Below the pieces are notes generated by a model. It had not been told where the DNA came from. It saw only the letters and a program-made list of their open reading frames with translations, and made no database searches. This document shows, piece after piece, positions 25,940 to 36,597 of a DNA stretch of 55,327 nucleotides. The position numbers were made by a program, and so were the translations under genes. The DNA comes from Zooshikella ganghwensis DSM 15267 (GTDB lineage: Bacteria > Pseudomonadota > Gammaproteobacteria > Pseudomonadales > Zooshikellaceae): positions 1 to 55,327 of the forward strand of contig NZ_AUAF01000021.1 of the NCBI RefSeq assembly GCF_000428585.1, read 5' to 3'. How positions within the stretch are numbered: position 1 is the first letter of the stretch; every line of letters begins with the position of its first letter.

Positions 25940-27283
25940 ATGGAACGTCACCTTTTTGTACGGATTTTATCTCTACCTAGTGAAGACCCTGCAGACATTG
26001 ATACTGAGTGGCTGCTGTGTTCCAGTGAAGGTGAGGTTATTAGTGGTCCCGCTAAAGGAAGCTTGTTATCGATAGAGGAAACGCTTGCTGAAGAAAACGC
26101 TTTAGGTCAGGCGAAGACAGTGTTTATTTTGCCAGGTGATCAGGCATTACTGGTGAAAGTGCCTGTCAGTGAAGCTCAAATGAAGCATATAAAGCAAGCT
26201 TTGCCCTATATGCTAGAAGATCACTTGGTTAATGATGTGGATGATATGCTTATTGTCACCAATAGCCAGGTGAATGAAGGAACGCTTCCTGTTGCGGCTA
26301 TTGCGCATGAGTCAATGAGTAAACTGTTTGCGGCTATTTCTGACTTGGCGCTGAACCCTTATCTTTGTATCTCTGAGGCTCAGTTAGTCAATACCACCTC
26401 TTCAGAAGTTATACAGGTTGTTGTTGAAGGGGATAAAGCTTTAATGGCTATTCCAGAAGACAACTACTTTAGTGTAGACACTTCCATTTTACCAATGACG
26501 TTACAAACGGTATTAGAAAACCCCGCTGAGTATCGTATGATTGATGCTGAGGATGACCCTACATTGGCAATGTCGGCAGGATATACTCGGCTAAAAGTGA
26601 CTGTAGCTAAGCCTGTTACTTTAGAAATAAAACGATTATTAAAACAGTTAGAACATCAGTTGCAGCAGTACCAAATTGAGCTGGAATTTTCTGCGTTAAA
26701 GGGTGCTATTTTTCATTATTTGTGTCGCAGTTTTTTACAGAATCAAAACCGCCAAAAATATATTAACCTCTTTCAAAACCAATATTCCGTGAGTGCTGAC
26801 AGTGGTGCAGGGTTTGCGAAGTGGAAAAGTGTTATCTATTTGGCGGCAACCTGGGTGGTTGTCACGTTAGGTCTGCATTTAGGGCAGGCCATTTACTTTG
26901 GCCAGCAAAGTGATGCTTTACACCAACAGGCAGAGGAAGTTTTTCGTTCGATATATCCGAATGCACGCAATGTTTTTGACCTTAAAGACAGTATGACAAG
27001 CCGGATGAAACAAAATGCTTCTTCAGGTGGTGAGGGGGTATTTATCAAATTACTGGTAGATGTTTCATCAGTCACCCAGCAGTTGGGGAGCCAGCAAATA
27101 AAACCTAAAAGCCTGGACTTTAATAGTTCTGGTAATTCTCTAATGCTTGAAGTGAATGCTAAGAGTTATGAAGTATTGGATGCTTATGTCAATCAGTTAA
27201 AGCAACGGGGTATGAGTGCCAAGCTGGAAACAGCTAATCAAGAAAAAGAGACTGTTTTAGCACGTATTAATATTCAAGCATAG
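25940..27283 (+). CDS. gspL: type II secretion assembly protein GspL
   Basis: This 447-residue bitopic protein has a cytoplasmic actin-like domain (about 1-270; F-I-L-P-G-D-Q and Q-A-L-P-Y-M-L-E-D motifs), one membrane helix (about 297-317) and a periplasmic ferredoxin-like domain. It anchors GspE to the inner-membrane platform and pairs with GspM. The gene lies 18 bp after gspK in the same operon. Confidence 0.9.
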   Translation: MERHLFVRILSLPSEDPADIDTEWLLCSSEGEVISGPAKGSLLSIEETLAEENALGQAKTVFILPGDQALLVKVPVSEAQMKHIKQALPYMLEDHLVNDVDDMLIVTNSQVNEGTLPVAAIAHESMSKLFAAISDLALNPYLCISEAQLVNTTSSEVIQVVVEGDKALMAIPEDNYFSVDTSILPMTLQTVLENPAEYRMIDAEDDPTLAMSAGYTRLKVTVAKPVTLEIKRLLKQLEHQLQQYQIELEFSALKGAIFHYLCRSFLQNQNRQKYINLFQNQYSVSADSGAGFAKWKSVIYLAATWVVVTLGLHLGQAIYFGQQSDALHQQAEEVFRSIYPNARNVFDLKDSMTSRMKQNASSGGEGVFIKLLVDVSSVTQQLGSQQIKPKSLDFNSSGNSLMLEVNAKSYEVLDAYVNQLKQRGMSAKLETANQEKETVLARINIQA

Positions 27284-27300
27284 CAAGGTAGATTGATAGT

Positions 27301-27789
27301 ATGGCATCACCTTTCAAGGAAAAAATAACTGCACAGTTAAATGCAATGCCAGAGCGAGATCGGCGCGCTTTGGTCATTATGGTTGTTGCTGTCACATTAA
27401 CTGTGGTGTACATGTTGATTTGGGAACCGATCATGCAGTGGTCTGATGAGTCCCGCAAGGAGTATCAGTCAAATATGGATACGCTTGCTTTTATTCAGGC
27501 GAATGAGCAAGCAGCTAGGCAAAGTACAAGTCAGGGTGTGCAGCAGGTTTCACGAGATAAATTATCAGCAGTCGTCACTGGAGCAGCCAGGCAACAAGGC
27601 ATTAAATTAAGTCGGGTACAACCTTCGAATGAGGGTGTGACAGTATGGATGGACAAGGTTGCCTATCAGAAGCTACTGGCGTGGGTCATTAACTTGCATA
27701 ATCAATATCACTTTTCTATCGATAAAATTAGGATTGATGCTCAAGATGAAGCTGGCATGGTAAGAGCCTATCTGAGTATTACTATGTAA
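27301..27789 (+). CDS. gspM: type II secretion protein GspM
   Basis: The 162-residue bitopic protein has a short cytoplasmic N terminus, one membrane helix (about residues 25-42, R-A-L-V-I-M-V-V-A-V onward) and a periplasmic ferredoxin-like domain ending A-Y-L-S-I-T-M. It stabilises GspL in the inner-membrane platform. It is the last gene of the operon; no gspN follows, and a hairpin with a T-tract lies about 140 bp downstream. Confidence 0.9.
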   Translation: MASPFKEKITAQLNAMPERDRRALVIMVVAVTLTVVYMLIWEPIMQWSDESRKEYQSNMDTLAFIQANEQAARQSTSQGVQQVSRDKLSAVVTGAARQQGIKLSRVQPSNEGVTVWMDKVAYQKLLAWVINLHNQYHFSIDKIRIDAQDEAGMVRAYLSITM

Positions 27790-27928
27790 AGTCTTATCAA
27801 TAATGCGCTTACGGTGCCTTGCTTATACGGCGGTTGTTTTATACTCGGACAAATAAGTGTTATGGATTACGTGTATAAAAATGATTTGTGAAGGAGGGTA
27901 AATTCTGCTCGATATAAAAGTACTGGAG

Positions 27929-27954
27929 TGCTTTAGTAGTAAAGCATAGTTTTT
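27929..27954 (+). terminator. probable terminator of the gspE-M operon
   Basis: TGCTTT and AAAGCA form a 6-bp stem with a 6-base loop, followed by TAGTTTTT. It is AT-rich but well placed between gspM and the tRNA promoter. Confidence 0.5.
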
Positions 27955-27979
27955 AGATTGTCAGGCAATATATTAACTG

Positions 27980-28007
27980 TTGACTCTGAGAAAAATACCA
28001 GTAGAAT
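27980..28007 (+). promoter_or_regulatory. sigma-70 promoter of the tRNA-Val/tRNA-Asp genes
   Basis: TTGACT (-35) and TAGAAT (-10) are spaced by 16 bases. A GCGC follows the -10 box, the type of GC-rich discriminator found at stable-RNA promoters. It lies 14 bp before the first tRNA. Confidence 0.7.
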
Positions 28008-28021
28008 GCGCATCACCTGTC

Positions 28022-28097
28022 GGGCAGGTAGCTCAGCTGGGAGAGCATCGCCCTTACAAGGCGAGGGTCGGGGGTTCGAACCCCTCCCTGCCCACCA
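28022..28097 (+). tRNA. tRNA-Val (TAC)
   Basis: The 76-base cloverleaf has acceptor arms GGGCAGG/CCTGCCC, D-arm GCTC/GAGC, anticodon stem TCGCC/GGCGA with loop CTTACAA (anticodon TAC), and a T-arm containing TTCGAAC. The CCA end is encoded. It shares a transcript with the following tRNA-Asp. Confidence 0.97.
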
Positions 28098-28135
28098 CGT
28101 CAGGTTAGTAGAGCAAGTGACACAGTATAAGATGT

Positions 28136-28212
28136 GGAGCGGTAGTTCAGTTGGTTAGAATACCGGCCTGTCACGCCGGGGGTCGCGGGTTCGAGTCCCG
28201 TCCGCTCCGCCA
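28136..28212 (+). tRNA. tRNA-Asp (GTC)
   Basis: The 77-base cloverleaf has acceptor arms GGAGCGG/CCGCTCC, anticodon loop CTGTCAC (anticodon GTC), T-loop TTCGAGT and an encoded CCA. It lies 38 bp after tRNA-Val. Confidence 0.97.
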
Positions 28213-28495
28213 TATCTAAAGATCTTAAATCCCCTCATTACTACTTCATGCTTTAAATCAAGTTTTCTAGTCTCATGAACTCCATTTCTAGCATTTAATT
28301 ACCAAAGCTTACTTTATTAAGCTATTCTCAACAGTGGCTTAGTTATTGCCTTACTTTACCTGCTGATCTTTAACGTAGCATTTGCAAGCCAGGTGGTTTT
28401 TGGCTGCCTCAAATACAAGAGTGGTGTGTATAAAACCTTTGATGTACGCATAGTGATCGGTATTAATAACTTTTGCACAAATAGAGGGCACTTAA

Positions 28496-28609
28496 ATGGA
28501 AGATTATGTTGAGGAGCTGTTAGAGCAACAACAACAGTCAGAAGACTGGTTTGAACTGGCAGAGCAACACGAAACACCTGTAGATTTTCCTTTGGATTAT
28601 GAAGAGTAA
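28496..28609 (+). CDS. possible 37-residue acidic small protein
   Basis: An ATG at 28496 has AGAGGG 9 bases upstream and opens a 37-codon frame whose product starts M-E-D-Y-V-E-E-L-L and ends D-Y-E-E. It is strongly acidic, helical and contains a single Trp. It overlaps the 3' end of the convergent AraC-type gene by 13 bp. I do not recognise it; the ribosome binding site and biased composition are the only support. Confidence 0.4.
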   Translation: MEDYVEELLEQQQQSEDWFELAEQHETPVDFPLDYEE

Positions 28610-29622
28610 TTTGACTCTTTTTGTCGTACTTGACCAGGAGTTTGTTTAGTCCAACGTTTAAATGCTCGCTGGAAGGCTTCTGGGGATGAAAAGCCTAATA
28701 AATAAGCAATTTCTGAAAAGCTAAGTGGTGTTTCTTTTACATAGTTAAGCGCTAAATCCAACCGGGTTTGATTGAGTAATTTTTGAAAAGACGTATTTTC
28801 TTCATTAAGTTTACGTCTCAGTGTCCACTGAGATAAACCTAACTGTGATGCAGTGAACTCTAGTGTGGGCTGACCTCCATGCAGTTCCCGTGAAAGGATA
28901 CGAGCGACGCGTTCCTGCCATCGAGCAGAAAAGGTGAGTTGTTTTTTCTTTTGCTCGCATACAGCCAGTAGCGAGTTATACATAACATGATGTCTAAACC
29001 GATTACTCTGTGTAAGAGATGATACAGAGATGACTAGCTTATTAAATGGTTGAGAAAAGTAGACTGGACACTTAAAAAACTGTTTAAACTGATTGGCATA
29101 GGCTGGTGCAGGAAACTCAAAGAATACCTCTGCCAGAAGATTTTCAGGTTTAGCAAGCCAGCGCAACGTTTTTAACCAGCTTAGTAAAACAGACTCAGCA
29201 ATAAATTGGTTATAAACCGTATACGGAGAAATACTGTAAAAGTTTATATGACAACTGTCTCCTGAATATTCAATAAAAGACTCCCCTCGCACACTTTCAC
29301 TGGTTAGGCATTCATAATCTATCAATGCTGTTATCGCCATTTTTAGATTGGGTGCACTCATTGCTAATAAGCCAGCTAAGCCCCACTGCTGGATGGGAGC
29401 ATGTTGTCCCATTATTAAGCCAAGGTAGGGTTCTTGAGTTAATGTAATTGCTGCAGCCCCCAGATGCATAAACCGAGCAATACTCACTTGCTGCTGTTCA
29501 TCATTCAGCGTTGGCAGTGCTAACCCAAACTCATTTAATAAAGGTTCAGGCCTTTTGCCACAGCGACGAATTGCATTAGCCAGTGTCTCTATATAGGTTA
29601 CTGAAACATTACCTAACTTCAT
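28597..29622 (-). CDS. AraC-family transcriptional regulator
   Basis: The 341-residue regulator has an N-terminal ligand-sensing region of the arabinose-binding-like type found in OruR/ArgR-like AraC proteins (V-Y-N-Q-F-I-A-E-S-V-L, then F-E-F-P-A-P). At the C terminus is a double helix-turn-helix (about 245-335): A-S-Q-L-G-L-S-Q-W-T-L-R-R-K-L, then S-F-S-E-I-A-Y-L-L-G-F-S-S-P-E-A-F-Q-R. It is divergent from fadH with 113 bp between the start codons, so it probably controls fadH in response to a fatty-acid-like ligand. That target is inferred from position only. Confidence 0.87.
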   Translation of the reverse strand: MKLGNVSVTYIETLANAIRRCGKRPEPLLNEFGLALPTLNDEQQQVSIARFMHLGAAAITLTQEPYLGLIMGQHAPIQQWGLAGLLAMSAPNLKMAITALIDYECLTSESVRGESFIEYSGDSCHINFYSISPYTVYNQFIAESVLLSWLKTLRWLAKPENLLAEVFFEFPAPAYANQFKQFFKCPVYFSQPFNKLVISVSSLTQSNRFRHHVMYNSLLAVCEQKKKQLTFSARWQERVARILSRELHGGQPTLEFTASQLGLSQWTLRRKLNEENTSFQKLLNQTRLDLALNYVKETPLSFSEIAYLLGFSSPEAFQRAFKRWTKQTPGQVRQKESNYSS

Positions 29623-29723
29623 CAGTACCTGCTCATCATGGTCAGTAAAGTGTCACTCTTAATCATTGTCGGCATTATAAGACAGATTTATGGTAAGCCG
29701 CAGAAAAACAAATGAATGCCTGA

Positions 29724-31760
<2,037 letters not shown>

Positions 31761-32108
31761 TGTTGCTATTAAAGGCTAATTAAAACAAAGCGTTAACACG
31801 ACTGTTTGAATTATTTACCGCTTAGCTATCGATAACTGGTTGTTTTTTAAACGAACTATTGCTATGGAAATCACATTTTTTGTGCAGTAGTTTCACTACA
31901 ATGAGGCGAACGTGCAAAGCTAACTATCTGAAAAGTAGAAATAATTTTGCATATCGTTATTTCGATTAGTTCTCAGGGTGACCGAGAACTAATCTGTAAA
32001 AATGAGTGGCTTGTTGTTTTTTAAACCTGGTCATTTCATTGGTGTAGTGAATCGTTATGATAACAAGCTGGTATTACCTATTTTCTTACAAGGTAAAAGG
32101 AGTTCGCC
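31761..32108. other. interval between fadH and the coiled-coil gene
   Basis: About 350 bp holding a perfect 11-bp inverted repeat at 31964-31994 and a 36-codon ORF at 32002-32112 directly ahead of the next gene. A good AAAAGGAG sequence lies 7 bases before the TTG at 32109. No promoter could be placed with confidence. Confidence 0.4.
31964..31994. repeat. perfect 11-bp inverted repeat
   Basis: GATTAGTTCTC (31964-31974) and GAGAACTAATC (31984-31994) form a perfect hairpin with a 9-base loop. No U-tract follows directly. It lies about 115 bp upstream of the coiled-coil gene and 8 bp before the start of a 36-codon ORF, so a leader or operator role is possible. Confidence 0.5.
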
Positions 32109-32112
32109 TTGA
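32002..32112 (+). CDS. possible 36-residue leader ORF upstream of the coiled-coil gene
   Basis: The ATG at 32002 opens a 36-codon frame (M-S-G-L-L-F-F-K-P-G onward, ending K-R-S-S-P). Its TGA overlaps the TTG start of the next gene (TTGA). There is no clear ribosome binding site in front of it. The overlap suggests translational coupling if it is translated. It could be a leader peptide or chance. Confidence 0.3.
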   Translation: MSGLLFFKPGHFIGVVNRYDNKLVLPIFLQGKRSSP

Positions 32113-33422
32113 ATAAGTTCGCTGAAGCAGTCATGTTTTTCAACACAAAAGGCATTTGCAAACAAATGCTTATGTCTGAGTTTGAAGCAGTTCTTGACGG
32201 TGTCGTTCATTTAGAAGAATTTAAAACTCAAACAGTTAAAGGTGCTTACGTGCAAATTGATGCAAATTTGCATGTAACTGCGGCTGTTTTATTCCTCTTG
32301 GATTTTGATCGAGAGGGTATGGCAGATCGCAGCTGGAATGTGCCATTAAAGCATATGTCATCTGTGGCTGATAAAGGCCCTAACTTAGGTGCAGGACCTA
32401 TCCGGCTGGCCACTCGGACTAATTGTCCTGTGAACTGGCATCATGCCAGTCTATGGGACTATCGTCAGAATGCTTCAGTTAATGAACTTGTGCTACTAAA
32501 AGCGGCCGCTAAACGTAACCGGTTGCGCCTTTTTACAGACATTAATAACACAACTGTCGTTAAACTGGTTCAAAACAATGAACCAGAGCCAACTCAGTTA
32601 GCTGCGGCTCGTGCTATCAAGGCAGTTAAGTTGCATGAAGAAAAACTGGCTAAACTGGCATTGCAAAGCAAAGAAGAAATAGCGCGTCTTAAGCAACAGT
32701 TTAGCCACGAGCTTGCACGTTATAAGCAAGAATTAGCGTTAGCAAAGCAAGCTAATGAACAGTTAGCTAATAAAAACCGCGCACTGGTTATGAAACTTGA
32801 AAATCAAAAACAACAGTTTCAAGAAAGTCGTAACGAAATGACACAGCTGCTAAAAGAAATTGAGCAGCAGAGCCGTGCAGAGCTGGCAACAATGCAGCAG
32901 CAATTAGAGTTTCAGATTAGAACTAAGGTTCGTTCTGCAACGCAAGAGTTAAAAGAGCAGCTACGTGCTAAAGAAGTTGAGCAAGAGTATTTAGAAGAGC
33001 TTGATAAGCAGCAACAAACTGAAATAAAAGACTTACATAAAGAAATTGCTCGTTTGCAGAGTGGTAGCCCTCACCAACTGCTTGATCAGCTGGCTGCAAA
33101 AGGGGTGATATTTGTTGCCTATCATCCAGGTGTTGGGCATGTCACTATTCCACTCAACGAAGTAGAGCGTTATCTAGAAGATAATATTGCTTATGTTGCG
33201 GCAAAGTGTTTTGTCAGCAAAGAGCACTATTTAAAGTGGCGTCGTCACTATGAATCGTCACGATGTGAAGCGGCAGGTGAGGATGGAAAGAGCTGCGGCC
33301 AGCCTGTCAAGCGTATTGATATGCCAGGGCAGTTTATCGATGGTGATTCAAACCGCTGTGAGCATCATAAAAATGACAAGGAATCAGCCCCAAATAATGT
33401 AACGGATTTACAGCTGGCTTAG
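32109..33422 (+). CDS. coiled-coil protein of unknown function with a Cys/His-rich C terminus
   Basis: The 437-residue soluble protein starts with TTG at 32109, chosen because AAAAGGAG precedes it at 7 bases. The first 160 residues form a globular domain (F-F-N-T-K-G-I-C-K-Q-M onward) with a conserved-looking S-W-N-V-P-L-K-H-M segment. A long coiled coil rich in K, E, Q and A spans about 165-320, with no membrane helices. Near the end, residues about 380-425 have cysteines in R-C-E-A-A and K-S-C-G-Q-P and a final R-C-E-H-H-K, which could form a metal site. I do not recognise the family and cannot assign a function. It stands alone between fadH and a PLP enzyme gene. Confidence 0.78.
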   Translation: MNKFAEAVMFFNTKGICKQMLMSEFEAVLDGVVHLEEFKTQTVKGAYVQIDANLHVTAAVLFLLDFDREGMADRSWNVPLKHMSSVADKGPNLGAGPIRLATRTNCPVNWHHASLWDYRQNASVNELVLLKAAAKRNRLRLFTDINNTTVVKLVQNNEPEPTQLAAARAIKAVKLHEEKLAKLALQSKEEIARLKQQFSHELARYKQELALAKQANEQLANKNRALVMKLENQKQQFQESRNEMTQLLKEIEQQSRAELATMQQQLEFQIRTKVRSATQELKEQLRAKEVEQEYLEELDKQQQTEIKDLHKEIARLQSGSPHQLLDQLAAKGVIFVAYHPGVGHVTIPLNEVERYLEDNIAYVAAKCFVSKEHYLKWRRHYESSRCEAAGEDGKSCGQPVKRIDMPGQFIDGDSNRCEHHKNDKESAPNNVTDLQLA

Positions 33423-33515
33423 TTTAGAAAATTTAAGCAAGCTAGTATTTTGGGCTAGTTTTGGTAATACCAGTTGCAGTGCATATAATAGGGTTTTTAT
33501 AATACTTATCCGATT

Positions 33516-34457
33516 ATGTGCACTGACACTTTTAACTCTCAATTCCCCACATTTATACCTCCCTTTCAGTCACTTTCTCACTCTTTAGCCCGTGAAAAAA
33601 ATATTCAACTGGACGTGCTGCGTTTGGATTTAGTACACCCAAAGATTTCAGGTAACAAGTGGTATAAGTTGAAATATAACCTTAGAGCAGCAATTACCCA
33701 TGGTGCTGACTGTATTGCGAGCTTTGGAGGTGCTTTTTCAAATCATATTCATGCCTTGGCAGCGGCAGGCTCATACTTGGGGCTTGAAACAATGGGCTTT
33801 ATTCGAGGGCATAAGCCCAAGTTGTTATCTCCAACACTTAAAGATGCCGCTGAGATGGGGATGCAGCTCATTTATTTGGATCGAGCGTCTTATCAGGAAA
33901 AACACCTGCCTGAACAGCGAAGCATACTGGCAAATCAGTTTATTGATAACAGTAGATCTGTTTACTGGGTACCAGAGGGGGGAAGTAACCTTTTAGCAGT
34001 ACAAGGTACACAGGAAATTGCCGAAAATGAACAGGTAAAACAGTTTGACTATATTTTTGCAGCCTGTGGTACGGGGGGAACATTAGCAGGGTTAATAAAA
34101 GGTGCTGCTAATCATCAACAAATTATTGGTGTGCCTGTGCTTAAAGGTGGGGGATTTCTTCAGGGTGTTATCGAAGGCTTTTTACGGGATTCAGGGCTTG
34201 AAGAAAAAAAACAGTGGCATTTATGGCTAGATGGTCACTGGGGAGGCTATGGCAAAACCAATGAACAGCTTCACCAGTTTATTTTATCAATCGAAAAGGA
34301 CTATGCTTTGCCATTAGATCCTATTTATACAGGTAAGCTTGTATGGCGAGTGCTTGAGGGCATAAAGCGAGATGAAATACCAGCAGGAAGTCGAGTGCTC
34401 ATCATTCACAGTGGAGGTTTACAAGGGCGCAGAGGATTTCCACAATACTATAAATGA
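33516..34457 (+). CDS. ACC deaminase/D-cysteine desulfhydrase-family PLP enzyme
   Basis: The 313-residue fold-II PLP enzyme has the PLP lysine in I-S-G-N-K-W-Y-K-L-K (K48). A catalytic-region F-G-G-A-F-S-N-H follows, then the phosphate-binding loop A-C-G-T-G-G-T-L-A-G. This is the pattern of the 1-aminocyclopropane-1-carboxylate deaminase/D-cysteine desulfhydrase family. Sequence alone does not separate the two activities, and D-cysteine desulfhydration is the commoner assignment in gammaproteobacteria. It acts in the cytoplasm. The gene ends 6 bp from the convergent DUF1853 gene. Confidence 0.83.
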   Translation: MCTDTFNSQFPTFIPPFQSLSHSLAREKNIQLDVLRLDLVHPKISGNKWYKLKYNLRAAITHGADCIASFGGAFSNHIHALAAAGSYLGLETMGFIRGHKPKLLSPTLKDAAEMGMQLIYLDRASYQEKHLPEQRSILANQFIDNSRSVYWVPEGGSNLLAVQGTQEIAENEQVKQFDYIFAACGTGGTLAGLIKGAANHQQIIGVPVLKGGGFLQGVIEGFLRDSGLEEKKQWHLWLDGHWGGYGKTNEQLHQFILSIEKDYALPLDPIYTGKLVWRVLEGIKRDEIPAGSRVLIIHSGGLQGRRGFPQYYK

Positions 34458-34463
34458 AGTCTT

Positions 34464-35456
34464 TTACCTTTCTTGTGAAGAGGCTATTGCCTTATCTAAC
34501 CATTGGTCAGCAACAACAAAAAAACGCCTTAACTCATTAAAAAAATGACGCCCTTGATAGCAGGCTGCAATTAACTGTGGTGGTTGAGCCAGCGCAAACC
34601 GTTGCAGCATGGACTGCTGTAAAGCTGCGTCACTCATAAAGCCTTTTATTTCATTGGTAGCTTGCCGATGAACAGTGGAAAGCCACTCTAATTTGGCGAG
34701 AGGAATATACGCCAGTTGATCTTTTAATTTGTATGACTCAGTGAGGGTCGCTAAATAATCAGTTAATTTGCTGACAGAGACCCAATCGCCGGTAAGATGC
34801 TGAGGGTTGGCCTGTTTGGGTGGGGGACAATACTGTTGATAAGGATAAAATAAGTAACCTTGTAGCATACCTTCTTTTATAGGCTCATTCTCTTGTAATG
34901 GTTGTCCTGTTTGCTTAGTTAACTGCTTTAACTCTAACTTTGCTGCTGGTTGTTCACTCAGTCTTAATTGCTTAGTCAGCATTTTATTGACTTTGAGATC
35001 AAGCCTATCTTGACAGTTAGGTCCCACCCATTGATGCCATGAGCTTGATTTTTGTTTTGTTTGACTGGGCACACCTAAATAAAACTTCACAGCAAGTTCA
35101 CGATGTATCCAATGATTTACTGTTTGATCAAAGTAAAGTAAGTCAAACTCTCCTAATGTTCGGCCTGCAGAGTGGACTGGGATATTATGTTTTAGAAAGT
35201 GAACCTTTGGTTGATGTTGTAATAACGTATGGACCAGCGTTTCATAATAATGCCCAAGACGGTAGTTTTGTTTCTTTTGTAACGCTAACTGAAGTACTTC
35301 AAGTTGATCTTGTTGCCAAGAGATGGTGTGGTCGCAAAAAGGTCTTTCTAAAAAGAAAGGTGAAGCTGTATTAGTTTGACCATAAGGCAAGAGAATAACA
35401 GGGGATTGATTAATCCACTGTAAGTCTTGAAATAACTGTTCAATTCGGTAAGTCAT
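34464..35456 (-). CDS. DUF1853-family protein
   Basis: The 330-residue protein matches the DUF1853 family by its pattern: G-H-Y-Y-E-T-L-V near residue 67, G-R-T-L-G-E-F-D-L-L-Y (about 93-103), H-R-E-L-A-V-K-F-Y-L and W-V-G-P-N-C-Q-D-R-L-D-L-K. The G-E-F-D and E-x-x-V-K-F residues resemble the active-site spacing of PD-(D/E)XK nuclease-like folds, but that is only a resemblance. Function is unknown; it is cytoplasmic with no signal or membrane segment. It is convergent with the PLP enzyme gene and divergent from nadK, 243 bp away. Confidence 0.8.
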   Translation of the reverse strand: MTYRIEQLFQDLQWINQSPVILLPYGQTNTASPFFLERPFCDHTISWQQDQLEVLQLALQKKQNYRLGHYYETLVHTLLQHQPKVHFLKHNIPVHSAGRTLGEFDLLYFDQTVNHWIHRELAVKFYLGVPSQTKQKSSSWHQWVGPNCQDRLDLKVNKMLTKQLRLSEQPAAKLELKQLTKQTGQPLQENEPIKEGMLQGYLFYPYQQYCPPPKQANPQHLTGDWVSVSKLTDYLATLTESYKLKDQLAYIPLAKLEWLSTVHRQATNEIKGFMSDAALQQSMLQRFALAQPPQLIAACYQGRHFFNELRRFFVVADQWLDKAIASSQER

Positions 35457-35699
35457 TAGTAATCAGTATTTTAGGCTTGTAGATTGAGATACCCTCATAA
35501 CTCAAACATATATGCACGAAAGCTATATTATGCATATGTTGTTTATTTTGCCTATAGATTAAGAGTACCGCACAACTTAAAGTTATTAAACAAAGCGTAA
35601 TAATTCAGGTTTTAGCTGCAAGTAATTCTAGAAGGTAGACATTATGCGCTGAGCCAGTGACAATCAGTCAAAACAAGTAGCCTGTTATCACGGAGTGTT

Positions 35700-36584
35700 A
35701 TGGAGCAATTTAAGCATGTCGGTGTTATCGGTCGACTAGGCAGTGCAGAGGTCGTTGAGACTCTGAAGCGATTAAAAAAATTTCTGCTCTCTGAAGGGGT
35801 CCATGTCATTTTGGACAAACCTCTTGCTGATGTTTTACCTGGGCATGGGCTTCAGGTGTGTAGCCATAATATGATGGGTGAGGTTTGTGACTTGGTAGTG
35901 GTTATCGGAGGCGATGGAAGTATGCTTGCCGCAGCAAGAGCACTGGCCCGCTACCGAGTGCCTGTGCTTGGTATTAATCGAGGGCGGCTAGGCTTTTTGA
36001 CAGATATTCACCCGGATGAAATCGAGCAGCGTGTCGGTGAAGTACTGGCGGGTAAATACATCATGGAGAGCCGCTTCTTATTGCAAGCTGTGGTTAAGCG
36101 TCAAGGCCAGCCTATTGGCCAGTCAGATGCATTGAACGATGTTGTGTTACACCCTGGTAAAGTTGCGCGAATGATCGAGTTTGAAGTTTATATAGAAGGG
36201 CAGTTTGTCTATAGCCAGCGCGCAGATGGTCTTATTATTTCAACGCCTACGGGCTCAACGGGTTATTCTTTATCAGGTGGCGGTCCAATCATGCATCCCA
36301 AACTCGATGCCATTGTGGTCGTACCTATGTTTCCGCATACTTTGACCAGTCGTCCCCTTGTGGTGGATGGCAACACAGAAATCAAAATTGCTATTAGTGG
36401 ACACAATACCACCTACCCACAAGTTATTTGTGATGGTCAGGTGCATATTCCAGCATCACCCTCTGATACCATTACCGTGGCAAAGAAACCACAGCGTCTA
36501 AAACTCATCCACCCCTTGAACCATAATTATTATGAAGTGTGTCGACGTAAACTAGGGTGGGGCAATCGTTTAGGAGAGGGATGA
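35700..36584 (+). CDS. nadK: NAD kinase
   Basis: The 294-residue NAD kinase (PpnK) phosphorylates NAD to NADP in the cytoplasm. It has the diagnostic G-G-D-G-S motif (70-74), N-R-G-R-L-G-F-L-T-D and N-D-V-V-L-H. The second signature, D-G-L-I-I-S-T-P-T-G-S-T-G-Y, follows in the beta-sandwich domain. Length is normal for the family. It heads a plus-strand run with the metallophosphoesterase and glpG, with 13- and 14-bp gaps, probably one operon. Confidence 0.96.
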   Translation: MEQFKHVGVIGRLGSAEVVETLKRLKKFLLSEGVHVILDKPLADVLPGHGLQVCSHNMMGEVCDLVVVIGGDGSMLAAARALARYRVPVLGINRGRLGFLTDIHPDEIEQRVGEVLAGKYIMESRFLLQAVVKRQGQPIGQSDALNDVVLHPGKVARMIEFEVYIEGQFVYSQRADGLIISTPTGSTGYSLSGGGPIMHPKLDAIVVVPMFPHTLTSRPLVVDGNTEIKIAISGHNTTYPQVICDGQVHIPASPSDTITVAKKPQRLKLIHPLNHNYYEVCRRKLGWGNRLGEG

Positions 36585-36597
36585 GGTTGAGATTTAT

